A stretch of DNA of 7,520 bases from Flavobacterium psychrophilum (GTDB taxonomy: Bacteria > Bacteroidota > Bacteroidia > Flavobacteriales > Flavobacteriaceae), in the NCBI GenBank assembly GCA_020720185.1, contig DYPB01000006.1, positions 32,234-39,753 of the forward strand. The letters are read 5' to 3'. Shown here in pieces: positions 6,173-7,520 of this stretch (position 1 is its first letter; every line of letters starts with the position of its first letter). A program made the translations under genes and the position numbers. Under the pieces are notes generated by a model. That model saw only the letters and a program-made list of their open reading frames with translations. It was not told the DNA's origin and ran no database searches.

Positions 6173-6189
6173 AAAATCCGTACGATTTT
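6173..6189. promoter_or_regulatory. Dyad AAAATC-N5-GATTTT upstream of the cytochrome promoter
   Basis: Perfect 6-bp arms (6173-6178 and 6184-6189) flank CGTAC. The centre lies about 67 bp before the predicted transcript start of the heme lipoprotein gene, so it could be a second regulator site. No known family matches with confidence. Confidence 0.3.
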
Positions 6190-6199
6190 ATTTCAATTT

Positions 6200-6213
6200 G
6201 TAACAAATGTTAC
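6200..6213. promoter_or_regulatory. Crp/Fnr-type operator dyad GTAACA-AA-TGTTAC
   Basis: This is a perfect 14-bp dyad with 6-bp arms. Its centre (6206.5) is about 41 bp before the transcription start predicted from the TACATTTG box (near 6248), the standard position for a class II Crp/Fnr-family activator, and it covers the region where a -33 element should be but is missing. Dyads of the form GTAAC-N4-GTTAC fit the general size and symmetry of Crp/Fnr-family sites. The exact regulator cannot be named from this window. Confidence 0.55.
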
Positions 6214-6234
6214 GCTTATATTTTTTTGATTTAA

Positions 6235-6242
6235 TACATTTG
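6235..6242 (+). promoter_or_regulatory. -7 promoter box for the heme lipoprotein gene
   Basis: TACATTTG is a perfect TAnnTTTG match, with transcription expected near 6248 and a very short leader of about 13 nt. There is no TTG at the -33 distance; the upstream dyad occupies that place, which suggests dependence on an activator. Confidence 0.65.
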
Positions 6243-6260
6243 TAAAAATATTATATTCAG

Positions 6261-7241
6261 ATGAAAAAAATTACTCTATTACTCGCTGTTTTTGTATTGT
6301 TTTCTTGTAACAAAAAGATTGAAAACAAAATTTCTGTTGTCCAAAATCTTGATACTGTCGAAATTCTTGAAGGCAAAAAACTAATGGAAATACATTGCTA
6401 TTCATGTCATAGTGTAACAGCACCAGAAAACGAAGGTAGAATTGCTCCACCAATGATTGCTATAAAAGCACATTACATAGACAATCAAACAACAAAAGAC
6501 GAATTTGTTGCAGCAATTCAATCATTTACTGAAAATCCTACAGAAGATAAAGTGCATTTGAAAGGGGCATTTAGACGATTTGGATTAATGCCAAAACAAG
6601 TTTTTTCAGCGGGTAGCGTTCAAAAAATTGCTAATTATATGTACGACTATCAAATTGAAGAACCAAGTTGGTTTGCCGAACATTTTAAGAGCAAAGGCAA
6701 CGAAGGTTGGACACAAACGGGCAAAAAATTCGTAGGCGAATCAAAACCAAAAACCAACGAAGAAATTGGTATGGAATTTGCACTATCGACTAAAAAAATG
6801 TTGGGCAAAAACCTAATGAGTGCTATTCAAAAAAACGGTACTTTGGGTGCATTATCTTTTTGTAATATCAAAGCAATGCCACTAACCGATAGTATGGCAA
6901 GAAAACATAGTGCAGTTATAAAAAGAGTTTCGGACAAAAATCGGAATCCAAACAACAAAGCAAACCAAGAAGAATTAAAATATATCAATCAATTTAAAAA
7001 TGATAGGTTTGCTAAAAAAGAAATCAAACCAATTATGGTAGAAAAAGGAAATAAAATTCATTTTTATTATCCAATAGAAACCAACATATCATGCCTGCAA
7101 TGCCACGGAAATCAAATAAAACCAGAGGTTAGCAAACAAATTCTGAAATTATATCCAAATGATTTGGCAGTGGGTTATTCTGAAAACCAAATTCGAGGTA
7201 TTTGGAGTATTATGTTTAATAAGGAAACCTCTAAAAACTAA
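6261..7241 (+). CDS. Two-heme lipoprotein: cytochrome c domain fused to Tll0287-like (DUF3365) heme domain
   Basis: The 326-residue protein has a lipoprotein signal (MKKITLLLAVFVLFSC, lipidated C16), so it should be membrane-anchored on the periplasmic side. Residues about 33-130 form a small cytochrome c domain with the heme motif CYSCH (46-50) and the likely distal ligand M110 in GLMP. After a linker (about 131-165) comes a Tll0287-like domain (DUF3365): LGALSFCNIKA around C201, the RNPNNKAN segment (228-235), then a second heme motif CLQCH (278-282) and the typical YPNDLAVGYSENQIRGIWSI (298-317). As I recall, Tll0287 binds its heme with His and a Cys, and C201 is the candidate for that Cys. 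Both heme sites are intact, so electron transfer or redox/gas sensing is likely; partners are unknown. The gene stands alone behind an apparently activator-dependent promoter. Confidence 0.88.
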   Translation: MKKITLLLAVFVLFSCNKKIENKISVVQNLDTVEILEGKKLMEIHCYSCHSVTAPENEGRIAPPMIAIKAHYIDNQTTKDEFVAAIQSFTENPTEDKVHLKGAFRRFGLMPKQVFSAGSVQKIANYMYDYQIEEPSWFAEHFKSKGNEGWTQTGKKFVGESKPKTNEEIGMEFALSTKKMLGKNLMSAIQKNGTLGALSFCNIKAMPLTDSMARKHSAVIKRVSDKNRNPNNKANQEELKYINQFKNDRFAKKEIKPIMVEKGNKIHFYYPIETNISCLQCHGNQIKPEVSKQILKLYPNDLAVGYSENQIRGIWSIMFNKETSKN

Positions 7242-7520
7242 AATATTCAACTTTAATTTCAAAACTTAATGTACTTATTTTTTTCTTAATATTCAAGGTT
7301 CAACTTAATAATCTTAATTTATTAATGATGAAAAAATATTTAGCACATTAAGAAAATGAGTTTTTAGAGATTTCTATAAGAACTAAATGATAGGAATTAA
7401 CTTTTTCATTGTATCATTACAGTAAAACAAGCAATAAATAAGGCGGATTAATTTTACCTGTATTGCTTAAACCCAAATTACGCATTAGAAATCTATTCCA
7501 AACTCAAACTACTTCAAAAA
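7242..7520. other. Right-end stretch without a recognisable gene
   Basis: No ORF longer than a couple of dozen codons, no TAnnTTTG box and no clear terminator is seen. There is one AT-only inverted repeat (7305-7311 with 7319-7325) with no T-tract. The last 100 bases or so (from about 7440) are slightly less AT-rich and read like the edge of another feature lying beyond the window. Confidence 0.4.

Noticed and set aside
20..7241. A hidden defence, phage or mobile system across the window
   Set aside because: All eight genes (seven proteins and one RNA) belong to known housekeeping or envelope families; there is no transposase, integrase, nuclease or repeat array.
7242..7520. Small ORFs of 8-23 codons at the right end (for example minus-strand MRNLGLSNTG...)
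   Set aside because: They are too short, lack a promoter or recognisable motif, and are expected by chance.

Overview
The window reads as a chromosomal segment from a Flavobacterium-like member of the Bacteroidota (Flavobacteriaceae). The DNA is very AT-rich. Ribosome-binding sites lack an obvious Shine-Dalgarno motif. Several genes are preceded by the Bacteroidota -7 promoter hexad TAnnTTTG, and one protein (DUF5723-type) belongs to a family found essentially in this phylum. I see no phage, transposase, CRISPR or defence genes; this looks like ordinary core chromosome.

Left half (20-4203), all on the minus strand: in transcription order, a lipoprotein glutaminyl-peptide cyclotransferase, an RluA-type pseudouridine synthase that starts with TTG only 10 nt after it, a secreted DUF5723 barrel-like protein with its own promoter, and a membrane-anchored neutral zinc metallopeptidase of the YpfJ family. 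The first two very likely form an operon. The peptidase has no clear promoter of its own and may share the DUF5723 transcript through a structured 121-bp gap.

Centre (4204-4487): a divergent control region. It holds the small bacterial SRP RNA (ffs) with a good promoter and a U-tract end, a degenerate palindromic intergenic repeat, and a second rho-independent terminator whose 3' arm can also pair with a downstream segment.

Right half (4488-7241), all on the plus strand: a classical SDR oxidoreductase, a small transaldolase of the TalC/FSA family whose active-site residues favour transaldolase over fructose-6-phosphate aldolase, and, after a 250-bp regulatory gap, a lipoprotein joining a c-type cytochrome domain to a Tll0287-like (DUF3365) heme domain. 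Upstream of that last gene a perfect 14-bp dyad lies about 41 bp before the predicted transcription start, the usual spacing for a Crp/Fnr-type activator. Beyond 7241 I see no gene.

The most interesting element is the two-heme lipoprotein with its apparently activator-dependent promoter: a candidate redox or gas-sensing or electron-transfer protein under Crp/Fnr-family control. Its function is inferred and not established. The remaining genes are recognisable housekeeping or envelope functions and do not form one obvious pathway.
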